From: Haberlea rhodopensis
Lineage: Eukaryota; Streptophyta; Magnoliopsida; Lamiales; Gesneriaceae
DNA: 64,000 nucleotides
Direction: 5' to 3'
Assembly: GCA_907163345.1 (NCBI GenBank)
Contig: CAJQUN010000059.1
Span: 1,116,001-1,180,000, forward strand
Shown here: positions 1-12,025 of the stretch, piece by piece
Layout of the letters: every line of letters starts with the position of its first letter
How positions within the stretch are numbered: the first letter of the stretch is position 1
The notes under the pieces: generated by a model
Seen by the model: the letters and a program-made list of their open reading frames with translations, nothing else
The model's database searches: none
What the model was told of the DNA's origin: nothing
Position numbers and translations under genes: made by a program

Positions 1-136
1 CGCCAGGACAATCAAGAAAACAGATCAAGCACACATTCAATTAACAAAGAAACACTAAATTCCCCTTCTCAGATCGCCAGGACAATCAAGAAAACAGATC
101 AAGCACACATTCAATTAACAAAGAAACACTAAATTC
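1..136. repeat. 62-bp tandem duplication (period 74)
   Basis: Bases 1-62 are repeated at 75-136 with essentially no change, separated by a 12-bp segment. The duplication lies in what would be the first intron of the SINA-like gene on the minus strand, just past its splice donor at 162-163. The near identity suggests a recent event, but an assembly artefact at the window edge cannot be excluded. Confidence 0.85.
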
Positions 137-163
137 TAAAAAGCAGAAAACAAAAGCAGAAAC

Positions 164-307
164 CTGATAAACCGAAGGGCTGAGAGGCTCAAGGCAGATG
201 GAGCAATACAGTACATCCGGGTCCGTTAAGGTTACGGTAACAGGCGCCGGAACATCTCTGCTTGGTTGATCTTCCACCTCTTCTTCTTCTTCCTTCCCAT
301 TTGCATA
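164..307 (-). CDS. SINA-like E3 ubiquitin ligase, first coding exon (partial)
   Basis: The minus-strand reading contains LTDPDVLYCSICLEPL, which matches the start of the RING domain in plant SINA-like (seven-in-absentia) E3 ubiquitin ligases; these ubiquitinate target proteins for degradation. A run of acidic residues before it is also typical of the family. The exon ends after VYQ at a GT donor (162-163), the conserved place for an intron in this family; the rest of RING and the SINA/TRAF part would lie left of the window. The frame is open upstream only to a TGA at 308-310 and has no ATG, so the start is unclear. Either an upstream exon supplies it, the gene is 5' damaged, or an ATG just upstream (about 295-313) is out of frame through an indel. 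Family call is fairly sure; functionality is not. Confidence 0.55.
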
Positions 308-310
308 TCA

Positions 311-1563
311 TGGAAAAGAAGCAGTTCAAGCCACTGAAAACCAACGAAGGGAATTAGAAAAGAACATAACCATGGAAAAGGTAGTCGCATATCTCTCGGT
401 AACCTTCCAATTGAAGCTGTTCAGCTCCTTTCTGCGGCCAGGTCATACAAGGATTTTCCATCTGCTTACTTTCAAAAGCAACAAAAAAAAAAACTCTGGT
501 TTAGGGAATGATATTTCTAATGCACCTTTAGACAAAATTCATTTTCCCAATCAGACTGCATTGAATCAGCCACCATCTGCTGTCAAATGTAAGGGTACTT
601 ACGTGACTTTCCTTTCGCAAAGGGAGTAGCTTCTGAGAAGGGCACGACGGATATACACATGATGTCAGGCTGTGTGGATGACCAATGGACATAGACTCAG
701 TCATTTCATTGTACCAGCGGACGAAAGTGAGGAATGCTGCTTGGGTGATGGATGGATTGATGGAAGGTAATGAAAGAAGGCAGAACAAAAAATTAAAGAA
801 CTAAAGCAAAAAGGAAAAAAATTTACTGTTCATAACTTTTGTAGATAAGACTCATTTTACTGTAGAAGCCCTTGTTCTCTTATTATATTGTGTAATTAAT
901 AAGTTATGGCAATTGTTGTCAGGTCTAGCTCAATATCGTATTAGATTATTAAATTGTTAAAAAAATCATATAAATTTGGTAAGATTGACGTATGGTCTTC
1001 CCAGACACAATGGATTTATAAAAAAAAACTAGGAAACTGTTAGAAGGGAGTCGAGAAATAAGAGTTCGGAACCCGAACCTTAAATGAAATTATGTGAAAT
1101 TGTAGTTGAAATCATTAATTAATCTTACATTTATGGTGATAGCACATTTAGTTTTTGGTATGAAATGGTATAAGAAACTTCTAAGTTGGTGAAGGCAACA
1201 CAAGTGAGAATAATGATTTTGATCAAAAGTTGACAAAATGGTCCATTCTCCAACATAAATAATTCTTGACGAAGAATATAAAATGTCCAAGCATTTTTCA
1301 TATGTTGGAGAATATTGTATCTTTATAGCATGTCCTCGTCCACGACCATAACAATGACCTTGAGAATTATTTATATAATAATAGTGCTCTTCTGTGATGA
1401 TTGTGCCTTTATACCCAGTTTTCTTTTTAAAAAATTCAAGTTGCTTTTATTTTTATTTTTTAATAAAAAACTTTTCCCTATATATATACACACAATTCGC
1501 ATACAATGAGAGATATATGTTTCAGTAATCTACCAACCCTTTTAAAATCCCCATTTTCTGGAA
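311..1563. other. Non-coding stretch between SINA-like exon and LRR pseudogene
   Basis: No gene is recognised here. Short open frames around 372-629 resemble no family I know. The right part (1290-1560) is AT-rich and holds a TATA-like run (about 1480-1490) some 75-85 bp before the ATG of the LRR receptor pseudogene, which could be the relic of its promoter. Confidence 0.4.
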
Positions 1564-4125
1564 ATGGGCATACATAGACCTTTGTTATTCCTTCTAGCAG
1601 TTGTATTATTTCATACACTAATGGCTTCTTTGGCCATGGGGTTAAACAACATAAACACTGATCAATTTGAGCTTCTTTCATTCAAATCCGAACTCAGTTT
1701 GGATCCTTCTCATATTTTGTCCCAAAACTGGTCAGATTCTTCCCAAACATGCAAATGGATAGGAGTTACGTGCAGTTCTCGCCACCAAAGAGTGAATGCT
1801 TTAGATATTTCCTACATGGGACTTCACGGAAATCTGTCGTCATAACTGGGAAAAACTCTCGTATTTAGTTTCACTCAACTTGAGCGGTAATAGTTTTCAT
1901 GGCCAACTTCCCAAAGAGTTGGCCCAGTTGCATAGAGTGAGATTCTTTGATTTTGGGTTCAACGAGTTCACTGGCGACATCCCTTCTTGGATTGGATTCT
2001 TGTTTGAACTACGATTCTTGAAACTTCGAAACAATAGTTTTACTGGTTCTATCCCGAATTCCATCACGAATATGTCCAAGATCGAATTTTTGGATTTATC
2101 TTTTAATCCTTTAAGAGGAAAAATTCCAGAAGCGATTGGGCGTTTGTTTAACTTAAAGACGTTCGCATTACAACATAACAATCTTGCTGGTGTTATACCA
2201 CTGTCTGTTTTCAACATATCCGCCATGGAAACAACTGCTTTGAGGGAATAGTTTGACTGGTAACCATTCTGGAGAGATGTGTCGCGGCCTCTCGAATCTG
2301 AAAATGCTCACTTTGTCTTTCAATGAGTTGGAAGGCCCAATACCGCCAAATATTTCTTCGTGTTCACAGCTTAGTATTGTTTCATTGTCATATAATAAAT
2401 TTAGAGGCTCCGTACCAAGAGAAATTGGAAACTTAAGGGATCTTCAAATATTGTATCTTGCTTCCAACCAAATTACAGGTATATATTATATTTTCCAACA
2501 GAACTTCACTTAAAAAAGTTTCCCCTGAGTCCAAATGTATGTAAAATTGTATTCCAGTTCGCTGGATTGAGTCTACCATTCTTACTCACAAACAACATGG
2601 GGGGCTGTGCTTATTTCAAACCAAATAGAGTTAGGTTGCACCTAACAGAAACCATAGGTGGGTTACATGCCAAAACCCCAATTTCTAACTATACCTAAGG
2701 TGTCAATAATCTAAATGATTGCATAAGCTCGTCGTCTCTGGAGGCATGAAACATTATCGAAAAAGGATCTGAGGTTCATGTTTCTCCAATAGCTAGCTGG
2801 AACCTCATGAACCAAAAGAATCCTAAGTTAGAACTGGTTTCCAGCTCATCTTTTAAAGGTGAACGAGAGTTTCTTTAAATCTGTAAGCTGTGTTCGGAAT
2901 TTGTAACCTGAATTTTGGTTCGAAATTTTGCTCGTTAGCATAGGCTTATTATGTATAGTTTTATGTTATTCTAGTTTCTATCATATCGTTAAAAAACTTT
3001 TAGTGATTTTAAGTCCTTATGAAGTTTAACTATTTTGACAGGTGAAATCCTAGAAGAGTGGTGAGCTTGAAAGGTGGAAGGCGTTAGAAATGGGAGACAA
3101 CTTTCTTGTGGGGTCTATACCTTCATTTTTCTTCAACATTTCCTCATTGCAACATATTAACATCCAAAACTGTAAGCTAACAGGTCTCTTTCCGTTTGAT
3201 GTGTGCTCTCCTTCTCAACTCGAAAGCGTCTATTTCCCCCGGAACAAAATAGTCGGCCAGCTCCCAGAGAGCATCGGCGAATGCTCAAAACTTCAGATTT
3301 TATCATTGTCGGAGAACAACATAACTGGAAGCATACCAAAAGGGCTTGGAAACTTAACAATGCTGCATCAGTTGTATATTGCCCATAACAAGTTGATAGG
3401 TATGCTATTTGATGAAATTATAGTTTTTGTGAATTAATAAGTTTATATTAATTTGTTCTTGTTTTTCAGGCCCAATTCCGGAAGAGATAGGACTTATTTA
3501 CAATTTGGAGGCCAGCAACTTGGCATACAAAAAATTAACCGGTTATATTCCGGAAAAATCTTCAACATCTCAACATTATAAATTATTGATGTTTCATCGA
3601 ATCAACTTTTTGGTTACCTTCCATCGATTTTGAATTATGGGCTATCTAATCTGCGAGAAATCTATATCATTGACAATTGTTTCTTTGGAGAAATCCCTGA
3701 TTCTGTCTCGAATTCTTCTAAACTCAACATCATCAGTTTTGTTTACAACGATCTCAAGGGACAAATTTTACCAACTCTCTAGGGGAGCTGAATTTCTTGA
3801 AAGTGTTGCAATTGAGAGGGAACAACTTTGTTAGTGAAAGCTAAGTTTTATCAGTTCGTTGAAAAATTGCAGTTATCTAAGAGTATTAGATTTTGCAGAT
3901 AATCCTTTAAACGGAATTCTTCCCGTTTCTATTGGGAATCTGTTGACTTATATTCAATATTTCCATGCTTACTATTGTGGTCTTCGAGGCATCACTCTTG
4001 AGGCATTTGGAAATCTTGAAAATTTGGTTACTCTAAGTGGAACCTCAAGGATTATCTCTTAGCAACAACAAAATAAGTGGATCTATTCCTAAGGTTCTCT
4101 GTCGACTTCTATTCAATATTCTATC
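1564..4125 (+). pseudogene. LRR receptor-like kinase pseudogene, 5' (ectodomain) part
   Basis: It begins with a signal peptide (MGIHRPLLFLLAVVLF), then an LRR N-terminal cap (CKWIGVTC) and many leucine-rich repeats of the LxGxIP type. It is a close paralogue of the intact gene at 32513-36386, with the same start context and the same first intron position (donor near 2480, acceptor near 3041). The gene is dead: CAA has become TAA at about 1843, there are frame changes near 1850, 2250 and 3500-3850, and the ectodomain stops in the LRR region where a Copia element begins. Its first intron is about 560 bp against 149 bp in the paralogue. The kinase part resumes at 9513. Family: subfamily XII-like LRR kinases, which often act as cell-surface immune receptors. 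Confidence 0.9.
2480..3040 (+). other. Enlarged first intron of the LRR pseudogene
   Basis: Between the ACAG/GTATAT donor (about 2480) and the ACAG/GTGAAATC acceptor context at 3041 the paralogous gene has only about 149 bp. The extra roughly 400 bp (about 2530-2930) has no recognisable coding content or clear terminal repeats. Confidence 0.5.
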
Positions 4126-4528
4126 TGTTCTGTGAAATGGTATGTCCATTCACGTTTAGGGTGTTATTTTTGGCGATATAGTACCTCCAAATGGTGTCCA
4201 TTCGGACTTGTTTTTGGTTCACTATATATACAACACATCCCCACTAGTTTAATATATTGATTTTCGAATCTACATCATATAATAAGTGAAATTTGAGAGC
4301 ATTTGTTGTTCGTCAAAGTGAGTGCTTTGAACCTTTGTGGTTTGATCATATCACAAGTCATAGTCGTTGTATCTTGAGAGACAAACTGCCATAGCAAACC
4401 GTTAGCACCATAGAGGGACAATATTGTCTTAAGGACGAAGATTACAAATCTCGCTTCGACATAAAACTTGTTTGTAGTCATTGTTATTTTTATTCCTGAG
4501 ATACACTTTGAGAGAAAATATAACAACA
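4126..4528 (+). repeat. Copia 5' LTR (left-truncated)
   Basis: It aligns along its length with 9092-9512, with scattered substitutions and small indels (roughly 90% identity by eye), and ends in the shared TAACAACA. The 3' copy extends about 130 bp further left to a TGTTGG start at 8962, so this copy appears truncated at its outer end. Confidence 0.85.
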
Positions 4529-4576
4529 ATCTTAAGACAATATCGTGCAATACAAAAGGCTTCATCGAGTGCAACA

Positions 4577-5480
4577 ACGACTCTGTTCATCATGGTGAAA
4601 GGCCTGAAAAGTTCAATGGGAACGATTTCAAGCGGTTGCAACAAAAGATGCTCTTTTACTTGACCACGCTGAGTTTGTCAAGGTTCTTAATCAAGGAGCA
4701 TCCTACGGTTGAAGAAGGAGAGACTGACACCCAAAAGAGGGCGGCACTGGATGCATGGAATCAAAGCGACTTCCTATGCAAGAACTACATCCTAAATGGG
4801 TTAGACAATAAATTGTATAACGTTTATTGTCTTTTGAAAACAGCAAAGGAACTCTGGGCATCGCTGGAAAAGAAGTACAAATCTGAGGATGCCGGCATGA
4901 AGAAATTCATAGTTGGACAGTTCCTGGATTTCAAGATGATTGATACCAAGCCTATGATGGCGCAAGTGCGAGATATACAAGTGATCTTGCATGACATTCA
5001 TGCGGAGGGAATGAGTCTAAGTGATTCATTTCAAGTCGCCCCTATGATTGAAAAATTACCTCCTATGTGGAAAGACTTCAAGAACTATCTGAAATACAAA
5101 CTAAAGGAGATGAGTCTTGAAGATCTTGTGGTTCTACTACGAATCGAGGAGGACAACAAAGTTTCCGAGAGGAAGGCGGGTAGGTTTCAAATGGAACCAC
5201 GGGCTAACCTAGTTGAACAAAAAACCGGATCAAAGCGTAAGTTTGACGGTACGACCTCCAACAGTGGCAAGGCGAAAACGTTCAAAGGAAAATGCTATAA
5301 GTGTGGAAAGCCCAATCACATTGCAAAGGATTGTCGTAACATAGACACTCATGGAAAAGCAAAAGATCAAGTCAACGTGACCGAACATAATCGGATCTCG
5401 GAAGACTTGAATGATCTAATGTTAACCGCTATGATCTTTGAAGCAAACTTGGTGGACAATCCTATGGAATGGTTCATCGA
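4577..5480 (+). pseudogene. Copia gag (nucleocapsid) remnant
   Basis: The reading from ERPEKFNG onward is a UBN2-type Copia gag. It ends in a zinc knuckle, CYKCGKPNHIAKDC (5293-5334), that binds element RNA. The likely ATG (about 4592) is out of frame with the body, so the start is broken. Confidence 0.85.
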
Positions 5481-8466
5481 TTCTGGTGCAACCCGACATG
5501 TGTGTTTCGGACAAGGTCATGTTCTCCACATACACTCCAATAAGTGGGCGCCAACTCTATATGGGAAACTCTACTACATCTCCGGTAGTTGGACTGGGGA
5601 AGGTGGTTCTAAAGATGACTTCGGGAAAGGAATTGACTTTGATAGATGTCCTACATGTTCCCGACATCCGAAAAAACCTGATATCCGGATCGGCTCTAGT
5701 CAAGGCGGGTTTTAGACTAGTTTTAGAATCTGGAAAAATTGTACTCTCCAAAAATGGAGTTTTCGTAGGAGAAGGCTATATGGAGAAAAGCCTATTCAAA
5801 ATGAATGTAATGACGGTTAAACGTCAATTTGAAAGCAATAAAGTGAATGATTCTACTTATTTGATTGAGTCTTGTAATTTATGGCATGATCGTTTAGGTC
5901 ATGTAAATTATGATTCACTTAACAAATTAGTGAAGTTAAACTTATTGCCCCAAATGAATGTTAAGTTGAAACATAAGTGTGAGACTTGCGTCGAGGCCAA
6001 GTTAACGAAACCGTCATTCCTTTCAATTGAAAGAACCACGACACCTCTTGAATTAATTCATACGGATTTATGTGATCTAAAGTTTGTGAAAACTAGAGGT
6101 GGAAAAAAATACTTCATCACTTTCATTGATGATAGTACAAGATATTATTACGTCAATTTGCTAAGAAGCAAAGACGAGGCCTTGGTAGTATTCAAACACT
6201 ACAAGAATGAAGTTGAAAATCAACTTAGCAAAAAGATAAAGAATGTCTGAAGCGATAGAGGAGGAGAATATAGAGCACCGTTTGAAGAACTTTGCACTGA
6301 GTATGTCATTATTCATCAAACCACTACCCTCTATTCACCTCAATCAAATGGTATTGCTGAACGTAAAATTGTACTCTAAAAGAGATGATGAATGCTATGT
6401 TGATAAGTTCTGGAATACCAGAAAACTTGTGGGGGAAGCAATCCTGTCGGCCAACTACATTCTAAACAAAATACCACACAAAAGTAAGGATGAAACTCCA
6501 TATGAGTTATGGAAAGACCACAAACCTTCCTACAAATACTTGAAAGTGTGGGGGTGCTTGGCTAAGGTAGAAGTACCAAAACCGAAGCAAGTGAAAATTG
6601 GGCCTAAACAATAGAGTGTGTTTTATTGGTTATGCTAACAATAGTAGTACATATCGATTTTTAGTTAACAAATCTGAAATTAGTGATGTGCATGAAGGTA
6701 CAATCATGGAATCAAGAAATGTGGTATTTTTTGAAGAAATGTTTCCTTACAAATCTAACAAGGAAATGATCCCTAAGAAAATGGTGTATGAAGATGCTAA
6801 CCATGACTCGATATAGGAAATAGAGCCACGACGTAGTAAGAGGACCAAAGTGGCTAAGACTTATGGTTCTGACTTCATGACTTATATGTTGGACAATGAA
6901 CCAAGATCGGTTAGTGAAGCTTTATCTAGCCCTGATGCTCCTATGTGGAAATAGGCTATTAATGGCGAGATAGAATCCATAATGCAAAAACACACGTGGG
7001 AATTGGTAAACCTTCCAACTGGAAGTAAACCATTAGAATGCAAATGGATTCTTAAAAGAAAATATAAGTCTGATGGTTCAATTGATAAGTACAATGCGAG
7101 ACTCGTGGCAAATGGATATAGACAAAAAGAAGGCCTTGATTACTTTGATACATATTCACCAGTCACGAGAATTACGTCCATTAGAGTGATCATTGATATC
7201 GCTGCTCTAAACAATTTAGAAATACATCAAATGGATGTAAAAACAGCATTCCTCAATGGGGAACTTGAGGAGGAAAATTATATGAAACAACCGAGGGGTT
7301 TGTTGTTACCGGACAAGAGAAAAAGATGTGTAGACTCGTTAAGTCATTAAATGGGCTTAAGCAAGCGCCAAAGCAATGGCATGAAAAATTTGACAAAACA
7401 ATGTTGTCAAATGATTTCAAAATTAACGAGTGTGACAAATGAGTTTATATGAAAAACACACCTAAAGCATATGTAGTAGTATGCTTGTACGTTGATGATA
7501 TGCTCATAGTGGGAAGCAACTTAGAAATCATCAACACGACAAAGAAAATGTTAATAAAACATTTTGAAATGAAAGACATGGGTGAAGCTGATGTGATACT
7601 TGGAATTAAAATCTCCAAGACATCCGAAGGACGAATATTGTCGCAGTCTCATTATGTTGAGAAATACTCGAGAAATTTCTCGCGAATGATACGTCGTCTG
7701 TAAAACACCATATGACCCGAATCTACATTTGGTTAAAAACAAAGGAGATCCTGTCATGCAATTAGAATACTCAATGATAATTGGTAGTCTCATGTATCTC
7801 ATGAATTGTACACGTCCTGATATTGCATATGTTGTTGGCAAACTGATTAGATTCACGAGCAGTCCAAACAATGACCATTGGAAGGCATTGACGAGGCTAC
7901 TTAAATATTTAAGATACACCCTGAACTATGGATTGTACTATACAAGATATCCTGTTGTATTGGAAGGATACAGTGATGCAAATTGGATATCGGACACTCA
8001 AGACTCCAAATCAACAAGTGGTTATGTGTTTACCATTGGAGGGGCTGCAGTGTCGTGGAAATCTATCAAGCAAACTTGTATTGCTAGATCCACTATGAAA
8101 TCTGAATTCATAGCTTTGGATAAAGCGGGAGAATAAGCCGAATGGCTTAGAAGTTTCTTGCAAGAAATTCCTTATTGGGAAAAACCTGTGCCTGCAATTA
8201 AAATACATTGTGATAGCCAATCTGCTATAGGAAGGGCATAGAGTAGCATGTTTAATGGTAAGTCTAGACATATACGTCGTAGACACAATACTATTAAACA
8301 GTTGATCTCAAATGGCATTATGTCCATTGACTACGTGAAGTCAAAGGAAAATATTGCGGATCCGCTCACGAAAGGCTTGCCTAGAGATCAAGTATATAGT
8401 TTATCGAGGGGAATGAGATTAAAACCCTATAATCAAAATCTTGTGGTGGATACCCAACCTATGTGA
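5464..8466 (+). pseudogene. Copia pol remnant (protease, integrase, RT, RNase H)
   Basis: Protease active site DSGATRHVC lies at about 5478-5505, with a frameshift just after. Integrase follows with its HHCC part (HDRLGH ... CETC, 5880-5995) and core; a TGA at about 6248 interrupts it before DRGGEY. Reverse transcriptase runs about 6940-7620 with YVDDM near 7487-7501 and a frameshift near 7330-7450. RNase H has SDANW near 7972 and ends around 8466. At least six stops or frame changes are visible, so it cannot encode a working polyprotein. Confidence 0.9.
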
Positions 8467-8961
8467 CTGGAGATCCCATGATCTAGGTTCAAAAGGGACA
8501 ACCAAACTACGAGATTGTATAAACACCTTGGAGAATTAATCTCCGACACATTCCTATAATAAGGGATGTAGCCTGCAAAAGGGGTACGATGATAGACAAA
8601 AGGCCTTTAATGATTCCTAAGACATATTAGAAAATGTTGGAGTATAGCGGGATACTCTTCTATGAGATCACCTACGTAAGTGCGATGTATGGTCGCTTCA
8701 AAGAATGAAAAGCACTTATGAAACCAAGCATGGTCCAGGCCGAAACAGACACAACCGTAAGAATTGTTATGGTGTGGGTTCAATTGTCTTGGTTTACACC
8801 AACGACTAAATAGTTCAAGACTATAAGTTCACTATTAAGTCAAGTAAATCCGATTGAATACTACTACGGAAGATTCAAAGCTACAAGCTATCTCTCCAGA
8901 TGTCATAATAGTTCGTCAAAGCACTCAATTGCATACATGCATTAATTTAATTCATGTGGAT
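8467..8961 (+). other. Copia 3' untranslated region
   Basis: Non-coding sequence between the end of the RNase H frame and the probable TGTTGG start of the 3' LTR. No strong polypurine tract remains; GTGGAT just before 8962 may be its relic. Confidence 0.5.
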
Positions 8962-9512
8962 TGTTGGAAAAGTACGTAAGCATTAAATTTTTTTTAACAT
9001 GCTCGATCGATCGAGCGGGCCAGAAAATTTCGTTTCGTGAACAGTAGCTCGATCGGTCGAGCTCCTTGCTCGACCGATCGATCATTGTATCTGTTTTGTG
9101 AAATGGTATGTCCATTCAAGTTAGGGTGCGATTTTTGGAGATATAGCGCCTCCAAATGGTGTCCATCCGGACTTGTTTTTGGTTCACTATATATACAATA
9201 CATCCCCACTAGTTTAATATATTGATTTTTGAAATCTACATCATATAATAAGTGAAATTTGAGAGCATTTGTTGATCATCAAATTGAGTGCTTTGAACCT
9301 TTGTGGTTTGAGGACTTGTGATTTGGAGTGCTCCTATTACAAGTCATAGTCGTTGAATCTTGGGAGATAAATTGTCATAGCAAACCGTTAGCACCATAGC
9401 GGGGCAATATTGTCTTAAGGACGGATTACAAATCTCGCATCGACATAAAACTTGTTTGTAGTCATTGTTATTTTTATTCCGGAGATATACTTTAACATAA
9501 AATATAACAACA
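8962..9512 (+). repeat. Copia 3' LTR with palindrome pair
   Basis: It starts TGTTGGAA, a common Copia LTR start, and ends AACAACA. Bases 9092-9512 match the 5' LTR. The first 130 bp, absent from the 5' copy, hold three 16-bp near-palindromes built on CGATCGATCG at 9001-9016, 9047-9062 and 9068-9083; the last two start 21 bp apart. Confidence 0.7.
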
Positions 9513-9791
9513 CTGTCTACAAAGGAACACTTAAAAATGGAGACGTGGCGGTGAAAGTGTTCAACTTGCATTCAGAAGACGGATTCAAGAGTTTTGACAC
9601 TGAATGAGAAGTCCTTCGGAGGCTTCATCGTAGAAATCTTTGCAAAGTCATTGATAGTTGCTCAAAAGAAGACTTCAAGGCATTGGTTCTCGAATATATG
9701 CCAAATGGAAGCTTCGAAAAGTGGCTCTTTGGAAAACAACTTCTTGAATATCATGCAGAGACTAAACATAATGATAGATCGAATCAAATAA
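9513..9791 (+). pseudogene. LRR receptor-like kinase pseudogene, kinase fragment
   Basis: This continues the broken gene of 1564-4125 beyond the Copia insertion. The reading starts in the glycine loop (VYKGTLKNG), includes the ATP lysine (VAVKVF) and runs to about LEYMPNGSFEKWL. A TGA replaces a cysteine codon at about 9605. Similarity to the intact paralogue stops near 9780, so the catalytic loop and everything after it are gone. Confidence 0.88.
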
Positions 9792-9880
9792 AAAAAACTA
9801 AAAAATAAGAAAGATAAGTTAAAGAAATGAATTACGTGTCATATACCTGCCTCGGATTACTTTATACTGATAATTAGAAA

Positions 9881-10618
9881 TAGTATTTTTTAAAATCGAA
9901 CCGGACATTAAATTGATGTCTTTATTGGTTACAGGTTCAATCAGTTCGATCAGTTGAACCAGTGGTTCAACTGATGATGATGTCAGCATTATGCAATATC
10001 TATTTAATTTTTTGTAAAATATATACCATGTATTTGCCATTGTTCCAAGTTGATCACAATTAAAAAATATCATTACATCAATATACCATATCAAATTTCA
10101 AAAATCAGATCAAACCAAATATCCAACATAAAAAATAAAAAAGATGAATAAAACATAACAAAAAACAACAAGTAATGCCCAAAAAAAAAAAACAATGTCT
10201 TATAATAAAATATTTCAAAAATTATGAAATGGTTCACATCTTTTATAATTTACGAAAAACTAAACATGTTTATATAATATACAAGACACTTTATAAAATT
10301 ATATGGAATTTTTGATAAACATATATAAAATATTATTTTATAATTATTTCAATAACAATAAATTATATATATATTTTTGTTTTAAAAATTTGATGTAATT
10401 GTAACAAAAATAAAAAATTAAAATTTTTTTTTTAAAAAAGAAAGAATAATGAAGGAATTGACCGGTTCAACTGTCGATTGATTCTTGAAATGATTTTTTA
10501 TTGGTTTAATCTGGTTCCCAGTAGTTTTTAGCTTGATGGTTTTAGAGAGACAATCAGACAGGACCAAATACCGATCACCGGTTAAATCGATTGGTCCGAT
10601 TTGATTTTCAAAACACTG
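9881..10618. mobile_element. hAT-type non-autonomous element (MITE)
   Basis: The right end read inward (CAGTGTTTTGAAAATC) matches the left end (tAGTATTTTTTAAAATCG) as diverged terminal inverted repeats, followed on both sides by ACCGG-rich sequence. Flanks ATTAGAAA (9873-9880) and ATTAGAAC (10619-10626) form an 8-bp target duplication with one mismatch, the hAT signature. No transposase is encoded. Confidence 0.72.
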
Positions 10619-10626
10619 ATTAGAAC

Positions 10627-11084
10627 ATCGCATGCAATTAATTAAAAGAGTTTAATCACTTGAAAGTTGAAGGTATATATCTCATCACATATTGGTAATT
10701 ATTTATAGTATTTTTTTGGGGTTGGAAGTATATGTAATTTTATATATTTGAAGAAATACAAATTATAATAAATCATATATTCTCTAGCTCATCCAGGGAA
10801 TTAGAATAAATTGATCGAGACTGATGGTTCTTATTCACAAGCTGACCCTTATATGGATGTAGTGTTTTGATCATATTCACAAACATTATATATACAAATA
10901 TAAAGGATATTTTCAATAATTACTATTTTTTCAATAAATACTATTTTTTCAATGTATATATTTTTTTTCAAAAAATAAAACAAACAAGTGTATTGTTTTC
11001 AATAAAACACTATATTTCTCAATAAAATGCAAGTGCAATATATCGGGGAATGAGAGCGGCTAAAAAAATATTTGATTTATATTC
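10627..11084. other. AT-rich non-coding stretch
   Basis: No gene or clear repeat is seen. It contains short direct repeats based on TACTATTTTTTCAAT near 10915-10975. Confidence 0.5.
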
Positions 11085-11430
11085 AAAATTATCGAATTTG
11101 AACTGAACTTGAACATATTCGAACTTTTTTTCGAGCTGAACTCGAGCCAAAATGGTTTTGTTCGATAGTTCGCGAGCCGCTCGCGAGCTTTTATATTTTA
11201 TTAATTATTAATATATATAAATTTATATTAAATAAATATATTTCGAGCCTTTCAAGTATCTATTTTTGAGCAATAGTTCGAATAGCTCGTGAGCATATTC
11301 GAACTTTTCGAGCCGAATTCAAGCTCGAGTTTTAATGTTAGCCGAACTCGAGCCAAAAAATATAAAACTATTCGAACTTCGAATCGAGCTCAAGTTCGAG
11401 TAGACCTATTTCGAGCCTTAAATTTTTATT
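11085..11430. repeat. TTCGAGC/GCTCGAA-rich repeat
   Basis: Many copies of TTCGAGC, GAACTCGAGC and their complements are interleaved, so the segment is rich in short inverted repeats. This composition is common in a class of plant interspersed repeats. No clear termini or target duplication were identified. Confidence 0.5.
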
Positions 11431-11674
11431 CATATTCGACTCGATGATACTTGAAGATGATTTATGGGAACAATATTTTTTCTTCTTTCAAGCTGGTTTT
11501 TGAACTATTTTGATAAGGTAATGTTATTTGTACTTATTTTTTTATTAATCATATTTCACTTTTACGTGTTAATTTACTATATACACAATATAGTAATTGC
11601 GTCCTTTTTTTAATAATCATATTTCGCTTCCTTTTTTCTTTTTTTTTCTTCTGTGAGTTGTAAAATAATGTGTC

Positions 11675-11819
11675 GCTTTTAGAGCATCATTATAACTTAT
11701 AGTGAAGGTCACATGTGCGATGCTATAAACAAGCGTCACTAAAAAAAAATGTCAATATAGCCATATTTCGTATTTCGTGACTTAATTAGCGTCACTACAT
11801 CCAATTTTTTTTGGTAGTG
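11675..11819 (-). mobile_element. Possible CACTA transposon terminus
   Basis: Read from 11819 on the minus strand the sequence starts CACTACCAAAAAAAATTGG and contains repeated GTGACGC / AGCGTCACTA subterminal motifs (11730-11795). This is the usual end of plant CACTA elements. No matching left end was found, so this may be a fragment. Confidence 0.4.
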
Positions 11820-12025
11820 GTGATAAAATACCTCTTATTATTTCTTAATTTTAATTTTGTTAATAATATTTTCTATTTTTCACAACCAATTATATTTTTT
11901 GTGAATTGAGCATCTTCAAATAGAAGAAACTTTATTGATATGTAATTATCTTTATTCGACATGTGGATATTATTAATATTCTTTCATCTGTATAACAAAA
12001 CATTTTATCTATTTGTTCATTCTAT

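Larger units (their letters stand above)
4126..9512 (+). mobile_element. Copia (Ty1-type) LTR retrotransposon, degenerate
   Basis: Order is LTR, gag, protease, integrase, reverse transcriptase, RNase H, LTR; integrase before reverse transcriptase defines Copia. All coding parts are broken by stops and frameshifts. It sits inside the LRR receptor pseudogene. Against the intact paralogue the flanks are not contiguous: host sequence stops in the LRRs (paralogue about 34650) and resumes at the kinase glycine loop (about 35465), so about 0.8 kb of host DNA is missing. There is no convincing target-site duplication, and the 5' LTR lacks roughly its first 130 bp, which fits a later deletion across the left boundary. 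Confidence 0.92.

Noticed and set aside
372..629. Small ORF upstream of the SINA-like exon
   Set aside because: No recognisable family, low-complexity codons (poly-A run) and no gene context.
4121..9517. CTATC/CTGTC as target duplication of the Copia element
   Set aside because: Only four of five bases match and the flanks are about 0.8 kb apart in the intact paralogue, so the likeness is probably chance.
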